Positions 25,536-35,618 are shown, counted from the first letter of the stretch. The stretch: DNA of 64,000 bases from Bacteroidota bacterium (GCA_018266835.1 JAFDZP010000002.1:1339302-1403301); one strand, 5' to 3'. Numbers and translations: made by a program. The notes: generated from the letters alone by a model not told the origin.

Positions 25536-27239
25536 TTATTGTGCAGCGGAATTTATAAGCTCTTTTGCGCTTGTAATTCCTGAATCGGTTACTTTATCGC
25601 CGCTGAGTAACTTTGCAATTTCCAGTACTTTCTCTTCTCCGGATAACTGTTTTATTTCGGCAATAGTTTCCTTATTTAAATCCTTCTTACTCACAAAATA
25701 ATGAGAATCGCTCTGAGATGCAATTTGCGGAAGGTGAGTAATTGAAATAATCTGATGCGATTTTGAGAGCTTTTTGAGTACTTTTCCCACTTTATCGGCA
25801 GTTTTTCCACTGATTCCAGCATCAATTTCATCAAAAACGAGAATTTCTATTTCATCGGAATCCGATAAAACTGACTTAATTGCAAGCATTACGCGTGAAA
25901 TTTCCCCGCCTGAAGCTGATTTTTTCAACGGTGAAAAATCCGAACCTTTATTCGTTTTTATGAAAAACTCGATATCGTCAAATCCTGTTGAAGCGAGCAA
26001 AACATTATTCTCCGAAAATAAACTTTCTTCGGAAGTTTTATATATTTCAAAATTAACTTTAAACTCTGCTGATTCCAGTCCTACTTCTTTTAAAATACCC
26101 GTTACATTTTTTTCAAGCTCTTTTGATTTCTTTTTTCTTATATCTGAAATTTCTTTAGCTATCTTATAAACATTTTTTCTTTTCTCCGATATTTTTTTCT
26201 CAGCCTGTTCTGTTTCATAATCAAAATTTTCAGCTATATTTAATTCTTTAGCAACTTCTTTCGCCTTTTCTATAATTTCATTTACAGAAAGTCTGTATTT
26301 CTTTTTTAAAAAATTAAGGCTGCCTAGACGCTCTCTTATCTGCTCAATTCTTTCTGCATCAAAATTTATATTTTCATTGTATGATATTAACGACGTTGAA
26401 ACTTCCTGAACGTTTACAAGACTCTCTTCAAGGATTTTTATATTCTCTTCAAGTGAGTTGTCAAACTTTAAAATCTTTTTTAATTCCTTTATTGATGAAG
26501 AAAGCTCTTTTATAACATTTAAATCAGATTCATATAAATGGTCTATAGATGAATTTAACGCAGTGGAAATCTCCTCAGAGTTTTCCATTTTATTAAGTTC
26601 AGTATGCAGCTCCTCATCTTCATTTTCAACAGGATTTATATCATTTATTTCTTTCAGCTGAAATTCCAGAAACTCTTTTCTTTCAGCTAATTCATCTTTT
26701 TTGCTGATCAGATTTTCGTAGTCTTTAATACTATCTTTTAGTTCTCCGTAGCTGATTCTATATTTTTCAAGCAGCCCTTCATTTTTTATATACTGGTCAA
26801 GAATACCTATGTGAGTTTCTTTATTTAATAAAGACTGATGTTCGTTTTGCGAGTGAATATCTATTATAATATTACCCAGGTCCTTTAAATCAGAAATATT
26901 TACCGGAACATCGTTTATAAAATTCCTGCTAATCCCCTTTTTTAGCAAGTCCCTGCGGATAATTATATATCCGTTCTCGTTCTCTATTTCAAGGCTTTTT
27001 AATAATGCTTTAACTTTTTTATTATCCTTAAAATCAAAGTATCCTTCAATAATCATTTTATCGGAATCTTTTCTGATAAGAGAATAATCTGCCCGCTCAC
27101 CGAGTATCATTCCGAGCGCATCGAGGATTATTGATTTACCTGCTCCCGTTTCTCCTGTTAATATATTAAGACCGGATGAAAAATTAATTTCAGCCTCTTT
27201 TATTATCAGATAATTTTTTATAAAAAGTTTTTCTATCAT
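25536..27239 (-). CDS. recN: DNA repair protein RecN
   Basis: A 567-residue SMC-like ATPase for double-strand break repair. The N-terminal Walker A is GETGAGKS (about 29-36), followed by ILDALGMILGERAD, which is characteristic of RecN. A long coiled coil with a central turn covers about 155-365. The C-terminal ABC-type signature KSASGGEISRVMLAIKS and Walker B EILVFDEIDAGISG are typical, and HLPQIASQSD is the conserved end motif. It is followed leftward by the Crp/Fnr gene, 60 bp away, and is divergently spaced from nothing on its right except dnaA (same strand). Confidence 0.95.
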   Translation of the reverse strand: MIEKLFIKNYLIIKEAEINFSSGLNILTGETGAGKSIILDALGMILGERADYSLIRKDSDKMIIEGYFDFKDNKKVKALLKSLEIENENGYIIIRRDLLKKGISRNFINDVPVNISDLKDLGNIIIDIHSQNEHQSLLNKETHIGILDQYIKNEGLLEKYRISYGELKDSIKDYENLISKKDELAERKEFLEFQLKEINDINPVENEDEELHTELNKMENSEEISTALNSSIDHLYESDLNVIKELSSSIKELKKILKFDNSLEENIKILEESLVNVQEVSTSLISYNENINFDAERIEQIRERLGSLNFLKKKYRLSVNEIIEKAKEVAKELNIAENFDYETEQAEKKISEKRKNVYKIAKEISDIRKKKSKELEKNVTGILKEVGLESAEFKVNFEIYKTSEESLFSENNVLLASTGFDDIEFFIKTNKGSDFSPLKKSASGGEISRVMLAIKSVLSDSDEIEILVFDEIDAGISGKTADKVGKVLKKLSKSHQIISITHLPQIASQSDSHYFVSKKDLNKETIAEIKQLSGEEKVLEIAKLLSGDKVTDSGITSAKELINSAAQ

Positions 27240-27612
27240 TCAGTAAAGTACAATCAAAAAGTTTTAACAACCGAACACTTATTACATTATATTATTTATT
27301 TAAAAGAAGTAGTAATAGTAGTAATGATGTTAGTATTGTCAGTAAAGTATTAAAATCTATTTTTTGTATCAATTTTAAAAGAAGTAAGTCTAATAAGATT
27401 GTGAGTAAGTACAGGTGTTACAAACATTGTTAACATTCATTTTTTTAAAAAATTTAAAATCATCTTTTATTACTAATAACTATCATCAACTAAAAAATTA
27501 TGAATAAGTTATGAACAATTTTTATCACAAAATGAGAATAAAATAAAAAGAGGATGCAAAATTAATTACATCCTCTAAAATTATTCATTATTAATTATCA
27601 ATTATTAATTGA
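27240..27612. other. AT-rich gap between dnaA and recN, with origin-like boxes
   Basis: 373 bp without a gene. It contains TTGTTAACA (27427-27435), TTATGAATA (27498-27506) and TTATGAACA (27509-27517), close to the DnaA-box consensus TTATNCACA, and low-complexity GTAGTAATAGTAGTAATGATG (around 27308-27328). It could be an outer part of the origin or simply AT-rich spacer that doubles as the recN promoter region. Confidence 0.4.
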
Positions 27613-29127
27613 TCACTGCTGTCTTATTCTTTCTCTCAGTTCATTTATATCGCTGAGAGTTTTGTTGTTAGTCTTGCACTGTTCGGAAATCATGTTATAT
27701 GCATAAAGCACTGTAGCGTGGTCCTTGCCGCCGAAGTTAAGTCCTATCGACTGCAATGTATACGTCGTCAGTTCTTTTGCCAGGAACATAGCTGTCTGCC
27801 TTGCATACGCTACTTCCTTAGTTCTCTTCTTCGATAATATCTGATTCTCTGAAATATTAAAATATGCTGCTGCAGTAGAAATTATGGATTCAATTGTAAT
27901 GTTCTTTACTCTCTTTGCACTGCCAACAACTCTGTGTATAACCTTCTCTGCAATATCTAATGTTATCTCGCCCTTTTTGCTGAATACACTTTCGCTGGTA
28001 ATGCCGACTATACATCCTTCAATCGTTCTTATGCTGTCCTTTACATTTGTTGCAATGTAATGAATCACATCTTCCGGAGCGAACATCTGGTACTCATCAA
28101 GTTTCTTTTTAATGATGGCGACTCTCATTTCCCAGCTTGGCGGCTGAATATCGATTGTAAGTCCCCACTGGAATCTTGATATCAGTCTTTCTTCAATTCC
28201 CTGAATCTGATTTATCGGCTTATCGCTTGAAAAAATAATATGCTTTCCTTCAGAGAAAAGAGAATTAAAAATCTGATACATAAAATCCTGCGTCTTATCT
28301 TTTCCGCTGAGATTTTGTATGTCATCGATTATTAATACATCAAGAGATTTATAAAATGAATCAAGCTGCGAAGGGCTTCCTGCATTCTGAGAAATGCCTG
28401 CGCGGTTCTTGCTGATGCTGTCTATAAATCTGTTTGTGAAGTCAGGTGTAGTTGTGTAGAATATTTTTTTAGTCGGATCTTTTCTTACTATTTCATTTCC
28501 GATTGCATGAATGAGGTGAGTTTTACCTAATCCCACTCCCCCGTAAACAAAGAACGGATTATATGCTTTGCCGGGATTGTTTGTAATTGCGTAAGCAATT
28601 TCAACGGCAAGCTCATTGCTCTCGCCTTTTACAAGATGCTCGAAAGTATATTTTGGATTTAGATTGTGCTCGTACTGTTCACTTTGCTGTACCGGCTGAG
28701 GAATATCGTGCCTGTAAAGATTCTGACGGATATTGTAAACATTATTATCGGGCGCAGGCTCTTCTTTTTTAATTTCCGGAGCTGCTTCCTGAATAGAATT
28801 TTTTATTTCGTACTGAAGTTTGCCGTTTTCGCCAAGCAGTCCGCTTGAGATAATATTTGAGATGAACTTGTTGTATCTTTTTTCAATGATGCCGTAGTAA
28901 TCTTCGCTCGGGACTGTGATAGTCAGTATACTGTTTTCAAAACTTTTCGGTTTTAAAATTGAGAACCACGTTCTTATTTCGTTTTCCGGAATGTTATGTT
29001 TGAGTAAATCTAAAAAATTATTCCAAATCTCTTCGTGTTCAGCTAAAAAATCTTTTCTTGTCTCTGTATTATTCTGTAAATCTTTCTGTTTTTCTTGAAC
29101 TAAAAGTGGGGTAGAGGAAGTATGCAT
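27613..29127 (-). CDS. dnaA: Chromosomal replication initiator DnaA
   Basis: A 504-residue AAA+ initiator that melts the origin. Domain I spans about 30-95 and domain II is a Pro/Glu/Gln linker (about 110-155). Domain III has Walker A GGVGLGKT (196-203), Walker B LIIDDIQ and the arginine-finger region ERLISRFQWG. Domain IV, the DNA-binding region, ends with the signature of conserved AYARQTAMFLAKELT and GGKDHATVLYA. The ATG at 29127 gives an N-terminus slightly longer than usual by about 25 residues; a downstream start is possible. The gene is flanked by candidate origin sequences on its 5' side. Confidence 0.96.
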   Translation of the reverse strand: MHTSSTPLLVQEKQKDLQNNTETRKDFLAEHEEIWNNFLDLLKHNIPENEIRTWFSILKPKSFENSILTITVPSEDYYGIIEKRYNKFISNIISSGLLGENGKLQYEIKNSIQEAAPEIKKEEPAPDNNVYNIRQNLYRHDIPQPVQQSEQYEHNLNPKYTFEHLVKGESNELAVEIAYAITNNPGKAYNPFFVYGGVGLGKTHLIHAIGNEIVRKDPTKKIFYTTTPDFTNRFIDSISKNRAGISQNAGSPSQLDSFYKSLDVLIIDDIQNLSGKDKTQDFMYQIFNSLFSEGKHIIFSSDKPINQIQGIEERLISRFQWGLTIDIQPPSWEMRVAIIKKKLDEYQMFAPEDVIHYIATNVKDSIRTIEGCIVGITSESVFSKKGEITLDIAEKVIHRVVGSAKRVKNITIESIISTAAAYFNISENQILSKKRTKEVAYARQTAMFLAKELTTYTLQSIGLNFGGKDHATVLYAYNMISEQCKTNNKTLSDINELRERIRQQ

Positions 29128-29618
29128 TTAAATCTGTTTTTAAAAAATTATTAACAATTGAAAAATGGTTCAAAAATTACTTTAAGTCCTTTCTCCGGAT
29201 TGCTCTGGAAAATCCCCTAAATCTTAAAAGCTGTGAACAGCCTTTATTCCCTGCAAAGTATTGATTTTAGCAGGTTAAAACAAACAATAAAAAGTTATTA
29301 ACAAACATTGTTAACAATTATATATCCGTAATACTGATTTCAGAAAATGTTTGGTGTGATGAAAAAGTTATTAACAAAGTTCTAACAGAAGAGTGTGTTT
29401 AAATTTTTCATACTAATATTACCAAAACCTTTTTATACTGTCAAGAAAAAATTATAAGTTTTGCAAAATAATTTTTTTCTCCTATGAAACCTCTGCAAAA
29501 TATTTTAAAAATATTTTTTTATAAATGTAAAAATTTTTATTGCTTTCCCTTACAGTCAGCAAAATATAAAAATTAATCAATTCTTTTTAATTTTTACTTT
29601 AAGTAAGTTTGCTAACAT
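29128..29618. other. Candidate chromosomal origin region (oriC)
   Basis: About 490 bp between divergent dnaA and alr, very AT-rich. It holds three exact copies of TTATTAACA (29148-29156, 29295-29303, 29368-29376), all on the plus strand, plus TTGTTAACA (29308-29316) and CTGTGAACAG (29231-29240). These are close variants of the DnaA box. The AT-only tract around 29440-29600 could be the unwinding element. Location next to dnaA, the strand switch at this point, and nearby recN and parS sites favour an origin. Confidence 0.55.
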
Positions 29619-30800
29619 ATGGGTAAGAAAAGCATGCAGGTTTTAATCAATGATTCGTATGCGGAAATTGATTTAAAAGCTCTCAAAAATAACTTCTTTA
29701 TTGTTAAAAAGCTATTTTCAAAAAGCTCTGATAAAAAAAATATTAACAATAAATTCATCTGTTCAATAGTAAAAGCTGATGCTTACGGGCACGGAATGCT
29801 AAGATGCGCCGAAGAGCTCGCTTTGGCAGGAACAGATTTCCTCGGAACTGCCGATTATTCGGAATCTCTTCGACTTTCAGCATATTTAAAGACAAAAAAG
29901 ATAAATACTACAGTTTTTTGCATGGGAACGCTTCCCGTTTCAAAAACATATCTTGAGGTAATTGTAAACGAAAATTACCATTATACAATAGTTGATGTAA
30001 ATGATGCAAAAAGACTGAATTCCGTCGCAAAGTCGTTAAATAAGAAGCTGAATGTTCAGATTCAGGTAGATTCCGGTATGAACAGAGTCGGTTTTCCGAT
30101 AGATACGGCTCATGAAGCAATTGAAGAAATCCTGAAACTGAAAAATTTAGATGTAGTAGGTATTTATTCTCATTTTGCAACAAGTGAAGTTCCCCACCAT
30201 AAATTTGCCGTAAGGCAGGTGAACGCTTTTAAGCATTTTATTTCTGAAGCCGAAGCAAATCTTCATAAGTTTAAATACAAACATATTTCCAATACGGGCG
30301 GAGTGTTTAATTACAACGAAGATATTTTTAATTTAATAAGACCCGGCATTTCTTTGTATGGCTACTATCCCGATGACGAGTATTATGATATCAAAACAGG
30401 TTTAAAGCCCGTTATGAATTTTAAGTCAAAGGTCAGGTTTATTAAGAAAGTCCCGAAAGGCAAGAGCATCTCTTACGGCAGAAGGTATTTTACTGATAAA
30501 GATACTTACATTGCATCAATTCCTGTGGGATACGGAGACGGTTATCCGCGCTCGCTTACAAATAAAGGTGAAGTGATTATCAATAAGAAAAAATATGAAA
30601 TTGTGGGAACGGTTTGTATGGACTGGGTTATGATAGACATCGGACCAGAGCCGGAGGTAAAAATAAACGATGAAGTAATTTTGTTCGGAGCGGAATATCC
30701 CGTTTACGAAGTTGCAAAACACAGCGGTACAATTCCTTACGAAATCACCAGCAACATCACGCAAAGAATTCCGAGAATTTATATTAACAAAAGCAGATAA
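29619..30800 (+). CDS. alr: Alanine racemase
   Basis: A 393-residue PLP enzyme that interconverts L- and D-alanine for peptidoglycan. The PLP lysine is Lys52 in VKADAYGHG (51-59). Further family motifs are VDSGMNRVG, YSHFATSE, HISNTGG, RPGISLYGYYP and PVGYGDGYPR (with the catalytic Tyr in the C-terminal barrel), and CMDWVMIDIG near 330. An internal ATG at codon 6 is an equally possible start. Divergent from dnaA across the candidate origin. The neighbouring downstream gene begins 37 bp later. Confidence 0.96.
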   Translation: MGKKSMQVLINDSYAEIDLKALKNNFFIVKKLFSKSSDKKNINNKFICSIVKADAYGHGMLRCAEELALAGTDFLGTADYSESLRLSAYLKTKKINTTVFCMGTLPVSKTYLEVIVNENYHYTIVDVNDAKRLNSVAKSLNKKLNVQIQVDSGMNRVGFPIDTAHEAIEEILKLKNLDVVGIYSHFATSEVPHHKFAVRQVNAFKHFISEAEANLHKFKYKHISNTGGVFNYNEDIFNLIRPGISLYGYYPDDEYYDIKTGLKPVMNFKSKVRFIKKVPKGKSISYGRRYFTDKDTYIASIPVGYGDGYPRSLTNKGEVIINKKKYEIVGTVCMDWVMIDIGPEPEVKINDEVILFGAEYPVYEVAKHSGTIPYEITSNITQRIPRIYINKSR

Positions 30801-30837
30801 TTTTACTATTTTATAGACGGCTCTTTGTATACGAACA

Positions 30838-32991
30838 ATGAAGAATAAAGAATACCTCAATATCGTTTTTAATAAACTCTACCTTTTACTGAAGTCATAC
30901 GACCTCGCCGCAAAAGATTTACATCTCGTTAATAATACTTTCAAATTCATTTTAAACTCAGATAATATTTTAAGGGACCTGTTCGTGCTTTCATCGGTGA
31001 ACAAGCTCGATGCATTTGTGAACTATGTGCTTTTTATATTAAAGAAAGTTGAAGAGGAAAAAATAAATTATAATAATCTTTCCTATAATATAGATGCCGA
31101 TTCGAAATATCTTGAGAAGGAAATAATAAATTATTTCTCAGTTGAGCCGAAGAAGATAGCAGAGAAGGAAATAAAGAAACCGGAAGTAACAAAGCCGCTC
31201 ACTAAAGATATTGAAGTTGTTGATGAGTATATAGATGAAACAATAGCTGATTTTTATAATAACGCCGATGACGATACAGATAATATTATTACCGATGAGA
31301 ATTTTATTTCGAAAAGAAATAATCTTGAGCTTGTTGAAGTAGAAAGAAACGATGAAGATCTTAATGCAGTATTTAATCTGCCGGAATCAAATTCTATAGA
31401 TGAGTCATTAGTTGAAAATGAAATAGCGGAGACAGTTCAGGAAAATTACACCAATGAAAACGATGTAAATGATTTCAGCAGCTACGATGAAAATATAATT
31501 AACGAAAATGAGTTTAAGTCAGAGGCTGAAAAGTTTACGGAAGAAGTTACGACAGCGGATTATGACTCAAGCGTTATTTCAGAGGAGAAAGAATCGCTTA
31601 CCACAACTGATAATTCTTACTGGGATGTAATAGAAGATGAAGTATTAGAAGAAAAGTCAGATGAAATTTATGACGAAGAAACAGAAGAGATTACCGAGGA
31701 AAAACCTGTTATTGAAAATGTAAATGACAAAACTATCGAAGCCGCTGAACAAAAAACTGAAATAACTGCAGAAGAAAAATTAAGAGAAGAATTAAAAGGC
31801 TCCGGGACAGAAATAGTAACAGAAGAAACAAAAGAAGATTTAACAGAAGAAAAGAAACCTGAGACGAAAGAAATAATTTTAGAAAAGGCAGAATCAAATC
31901 AGGAAGAAATTCTGTTTGATGCTCCCGAGTTAAACGAAAGCGATTTCAAGCAAAGTATTGAATTACCCGACGAACAAATAGCGGCGTCATTAGAGACTGA
32001 AAAAATTGAAGATGAGAAAAAAGAAATAGGTGATTTCTTTGAAGAAAAAATTCCGGATGAAAAAACTGATGAAAAAATAAATGAAAAGATTAAAGAGCAG
32101 AAAGAAGAGAACATTGAGCAGGCGAACGAGGAGTTCATTCAATATGAAAATTACGTACTCCGCACCAACGATGAGCTGAAGTTTGATTTTGAGCGCATGA
32201 TGGAATTCGCTAAGCGGCTGAACAAAAATTACGATGAAAGAAATCTTATAATAAAAGATGTAATAGATAAAACTTCATTCCTTGAAAACTGTTCACGAGA
32301 ATTATCTCTGGAAGTCATTACAAATATCTACGAAACCTTTAAGCTTTCATTCGAGAAAATTTCCGACGGCAAGTATGATTTATCAGAGGAAACTCTTACA
32401 ATATTCATTGACAGTCTTTCGTTAATAGAAAGCTTACTAAAAGGTGATGACTATCTTGCTTATGATTCCTTAATAAAATCTTTGGATAAACTCCGTAAGA
32501 GTTTGCTAAAAGAAAAGAAACAAAAAGTTCAGGCAGAGCAAAAGCAGAACGAAGAAAAATCCGCAGAGAGCCTGCTCTCCAATTTATATCCTGACGAGCA
32601 TAAGTTATTCATAGCAAACAACATAAGAAGAAAAATATCCGATATCGAAAAAATATTTAACTCCCTGAACGACATCGAAAGTAATTATGTTCAAATAGAA
32701 GCGTTGAATATTTTAATATCAAACCTGAACAACTTTAAGGAGCTTGTCGGCTACGCAAACACAATTCAGCTGGCATCTCTTGCAAAAGTTGCTGAAGGCG
32801 GATATATATTAATAAAATATTTACAGAACTACCGCAAAGACCCCACGGAAGAAATCTGGAAGGAAACGTTCAAATACATAATCTATGTAATGCGTCTTCT
32901 CATAATTAATAAGCCAGTCGAAGATCTTGACCTGTTTATTTCTTATCTGAATGAACCAATAAAAATCTATCTCTCTAAAGAAAGCAAATAA
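30838..32991 (+). CDS. Acidic, partly disordered protein of unknown function, 717 aa
   Basis: No family recognised. Three regions are visible. Residues 1 to about 105 are helical and fairly hydrophobic. About 105-440 is a low-complexity, strongly acidic stretch of Glu, Asp, Lys, Thr and Asn without hydrophobic core pattern, probably disordered or a long coil. About 440-717 is a helical domain with regular heptad-like Leu/Ile spacing and long Lys/Glu runs. No signal peptide or membrane helix is seen. It is co-directional with alr (37 bp) and the guanylyltransferase gene (28 bp), so it probably shares their transcript. Its role could be scaffolding, but that is guesswork. Confidence 0.75.
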   Translation: MKNKEYLNIVFNKLYLLLKSYDLAAKDLHLVNNTFKFILNSDNILRDLFVLSSVNKLDAFVNYVLFILKKVEEEKINYNNLSYNIDADSKYLEKEIINYFSVEPKKIAEKEIKKPEVTKPLTKDIEVVDEYIDETIADFYNNADDDTDNIITDENFISKRNNLELVEVERNDEDLNAVFNLPESNSIDESLVENEIAETVQENYTNENDVNDFSSYDENIINENEFKSEAEKFTEEVTTADYDSSVISEEKESLTTTDNSYWDVIEDEVLEEKSDEIYDEETEEITEEKPVIENVNDKTIEAAEQKTEITAEEKLREELKGSGTEIVTEETKEDLTEEKKPETKEIILEKAESNQEEILFDAPELNESDFKQSIELPDEQIAASLETEKIEDEKKEIGDFFEEKIPDEKTDEKINEKIKEQKEENIEQANEEFIQYENYVLRTNDELKFDFERMMEFAKRLNKNYDERNLIIKDVIDKTSFLENCSRELSLEVITNIYETFKLSFEKISDGKYDLSEETLTIFIDSLSLIESLLKGDDYLAYDSLIKSLDKLRKSLLKEKKQKVQAEQKQNEEKSAESLLSNLYPDEHKLFIANNIRRKISDIEKIFNSLNDIESNYVQIEALNILISNLNNFKELVGYANTIQLASLAKVAEGGYILIKYLQNYRKDPTEEIWKETFKYIIYVMRLLIINKPVEDLDLFISYLNEPIKIYLSKESK

Positions 32992-33019
32992 TTTTAAACT
33001 AATTCTTTAAACTCAATAC

Positions 33020-34108
33020 ATGAACAATTACGCTGTTATTATGGCAGGAGGCGCCGGAACAAGATTCTGGCCAAAGGGCACAAGCAAACTGCCAAAACAA
33101 TTTCTAAACGTCTCACACGAAATTGATACGATGGTGCAGCAAACGTATAAACGTCTCACCGAATTCATCCCTGCTCAGAATATTTTCGTAGTTACAAACG
33201 CAGCTCATAAAAATGAAGTCCGCAAGCAGCTTCCGCATTTGCCCGAGCACAATATTATTGCCGAGCCAATAGGAAGAAACACCGCGCCATGCATCGGACT
33301 TGCGAGTTTATTCATTCAGCAGTTCGATCCCAAAGCAAACGTGCTTGTAGTTCCCTCTGACCATTTAATAAAAGATACAAAAGAGTTTAAAAGAATTATG
33401 ACTGCCGGCTTAAAATTTGTAAATGAGCACGGCGGAATTATTACACTGGGAATAACTCCCACACATCCTGAAACAGGTTACGGATATATTCAGTTTAATC
33501 CCGATGAATCTATTGATGAGCCGGACGGTCCCGAAAAAATTTATAAAGTAAAAACTTTTGCTGAGAAACCAAACCTTGAAGTTGCAAAGTCATTTCTTGC
33601 AAGCGGTGACTTTTTATGGAACAGCGGCATGTTCATATTCAGAGCAGATACAATGATGGATGAAATGAAAGTTTCACTGGCAGATGTATATACTTCTTTA
33701 ATGAAGCTTGTTCCTGTGCTTCGTTCCAAAGATTTTGATAAGACACTTGAAATGGTTTACTCGCAGATAAAAAGTATTTCGATTGACTACGGCATCATGG
33801 AAAAATCAGGAAGTGTTTACACTATCAAGAGTGATTTCGGCTGGAATGATGTAGGCTCATGGGATGAAATTTATAATATCTCAGAAAAAGATTCTGAAGG
33901 CAACGTGAAGAAAGGAAGAACAGTTACAATTAATTCTAAAAATAATTTAATTATTAACGACCAGAAAATTGCTGCGTTAATCGGTGTTGAAGATTTGCTT
34001 GTTATAGATACAGATAACGGACTGCTTATCTGTAAACGCGGAGATTCACAGTCAGTAAAGGAAGTTGTTGAGTACTTAAGAAGAAAAAACCTTGACCAAT
34101 TTTTATGA
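33020..34108 (+). CDS. manC: Mannose-1-phosphate guanylyltransferase
   Basis: A 362-residue nucleotidyltransferase making GDP-mannose from mannose-1-phosphate and GTP for glycan synthesis. The N-terminal MAGGAGTRFWP (8-18) is the nucleotide-binding signature, followed by KLPKQFL (22-28). EPIGRNTAPC (about 83-92) and VPSDHLI (about 112-118) are typical, as is the FAEKPN segment (about 177-182) and the NSGMFIFRA block (about 197-205). The bifunctional C-terminal isomerase domain of proteobacterial ManC is absent, matching the short form. Confidence 0.93.
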   Translation: MNNYAVIMAGGAGTRFWPKGTSKLPKQFLNVSHEIDTMVQQTYKRLTEFIPAQNIFVVTNAAHKNEVRKQLPHLPEHNIIAEPIGRNTAPCIGLASLFIQQFDPKANVLVVPSDHLIKDTKEFKRIMTAGLKFVNEHGGIITLGITPTHPETGYGYIQFNPDESIDEPDGPEKIYKVKTFAEKPNLEVAKSFLASGDFLWNSGMFIFRADTMMDEMKVSLADVYTSLMKLVPVLRSKDFDKTLEMVYSQIKSISIDYGIMEKSGSVYTIKSDFGWNDVGSWDEIYNISEKDSEGNVKKGRTVTINSKNNLIINDQKIAALIGVEDLLVIDTDNGLLICKRGDSQSVKEVVEYLRRKNLDQFL

Positions 34109-34177
34109 TGTGATTAAATTTAGTTGTTGATATTACAATTTTATTTCTGCACTTTTTGTGTAAACGAGGAGGGCAAA

Positions 34178-35083
34178 ATGAAACCAATTTTTAAAAACCA
34201 GATAGCTGCTTTATTTGTTATTTGGTTTCTTTTTTTATGTTCGGATTTTTCATTTGCTGCTGATACAGTTTCAGCAAAATATTTTCCATTGGTTGTGGGC
34301 AACTCTTATACATATCGCAATACATTTTATTTCGCTCCTGAAACAAGAACCCGTGCTACGATTACTAAAGATACAATGATAGATGGGAAAAAATATTTTT
34401 ATTGTAAAGGGTTTCCTTTAATCGGCACCGGTTGGGTAAGGTATGATTCTACCAGATCAAATCTTCTTATTCGTTCGGCTTTTACGCCAAGCTGTTCCGG
34501 TTATTCCAATGATAAACTTATTGATAGTCTGGGAATGTCTGCAAATAATTCTATTACTTGCCCTTATGGTTCTTTTCTGTGTACGAGTGTTGGTACGTCT
34601 GTAATTTTCGGGCAAACCAAAGAATCGAAAACTTTTAAGAATGACGGATTAGTTCAAAGATTTTTAACTTATACAAAAGATATTGGCTTATCGGGTGGCT
34701 GTGAAGGTGAGCCCCCACCATGTGAAGCTTTCTACACTTTAATTGGCTGTGTATTAAATGGAACTGTAATGGGCGATACACTTTTAACGGATGTTGTAAA
34801 TACAAACACAACTATACCTGACAAATTTTTCCTCGCCCAAAATTATCCTAATCCTTTTAACCCGGAAACAAACATCTCGTTTTCTGTTCCTGAAAACTCC
34901 TATGTAATAATTAAAGTATATGATGTTTTAGGGAAAGAAATTGAAGAGCTTGTTAGTCAAAACTTTTCTGCAGGAAATTATAATGTAAAATGGAATGCCG
35001 GAAATTTCTCATCCGGAATTTATTATTATAAAATTACTGCCGGAGATTTTTCCTTTACACGCAGAATGATACTTGCCAAATAA
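34178..35083 (+). CDS. Secreted protein of unknown function with T9SS signal
   Basis: The frame is open from 34124, but the ATG at 34178 is preceded by GAGGAGGG and starts a clean signal peptide (hydrophobic WFLFLCSDFSFA), so this start is chosen, giving 301 residues. The middle (about 25-215) is a globular domain, possibly beta-rich, with cysteines, not assigned to a family. The T9SS signal (NYPNPFNP, SGIYYYKI, final AK) ends the protein; its last residues differ from the LVK tail of most relatives. Followed by a hairpin. Confidence 0.85.
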   Translation: MKPIFKNQIAALFVIWFLFLCSDFSFAADTVSAKYFPLVVGNSYTYRNTFYFAPETRTRATITKDTMIDGKKYFYCKGFPLIGTGWVRYDSTRSNLLIRSAFTPSCSGYSNDKLIDSLGMSANNSITCPYGSFLCTSVGTSVIFGQTKESKTFKNDGLVQRFLTYTKDIGLSGGCEGEPPPCEAFYTLIGCVLNGTVMGDTLLTDVVNTNTTIPDKFFLAQNYPNPFNPETNISFSVPENSYVIIKVYDVLGKEIEELVSQNFSAGNYNVKWNAGNFSSGIYYYKITAGDFSFTRRMILAK

Positions 35084-35095
35084 TTCACTTATATT

Positions 35096-35128
35096 ATTGC
35101 AGAGACGTATGTGTTTCGCCTCTGCAAT
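35096..35128 (+). terminator. Hairpin after the 34178-35083 gene
   Basis: ATTGCAGAG (35096-35104) pairs with CTCTGCAAT (35120-35128), with additional G:C-type pairing inside the loop. Only short T runs follow. It may be a terminator or a palindromic repeat related to the one near 57764. Confidence 0.6.
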
Positions 35129-35216
35129 ATTCACTTCTTATTTCATTTTTTCTCAAATTCTTTCCTGTTAATTTTGTGTAGCAGGCAAAATAATTGCCGA
35201 TTAAAAAGGATAGAAT

Positions 35217-35618
35217 ATGAAAATCGATCATTTGGGCATAGCTGTTAAATCTCTGGAACAATCCGTTCCTGTTTTTGAAAAAATATTCGGAGTACACGCT
35301 TCTCCTATGGAACATGTTGCAGACCAAAAAGTAAATGTAAGGAAACTGCATTTAACAAATTGTGATCTTGAACTGCTCGAAGGCACAGCGCCGGATTCTC
35401 CAATTTCAAAATTCATTGAAAAAAAGGGCGAGGGGATTCATCACTGTTCGTTCGGAGTAAATGATATAATTGACAAATTATATCACCTGGATAACGCAGG
35501 AATAAATTTAATTGATAAGACTCCCAAGACGGGAGCGGATGATATGCTTATAGCATTTCTTCACCCGAAATCCACTGCAGGAATCCTGATGGAACTTTCG
35601 CAAAAGAAATCTGCTTAA
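35217..35618 (+). CDS. mce: Methylmalonyl-CoA epimerase
   Basis: A 133-residue vicinal-oxygen-chelate protein with the epimerase pattern: KIDHLGIAVKSLE (metal-ligand His4) at the start, then KVNVRKLHL, ELLEGTAPDSPISKFIEKKGEGIHHCSFGV (ligand His79 or 80) and a closing EL segment with a metal-ligand Glu. It inverts the 2-methyl stereocentre of methylmalonyl-CoA, linking propionyl-CoA to succinyl-CoA. No mutase gene is in the window. Starts 133 bp after the previous gene. Confidence 0.88.
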   Translation: MKIDHLGIAVKSLEQSVPVFEKIFGVHASPMEHVADQKVNVRKLHLTNCDLELLEGTAPDSPISKFIEKKGEGIHHCSFGVNDIIDKLYHLDNAGINLIDKTPKTGADDMLIAFLHPKSTAGILMELSQKKSA

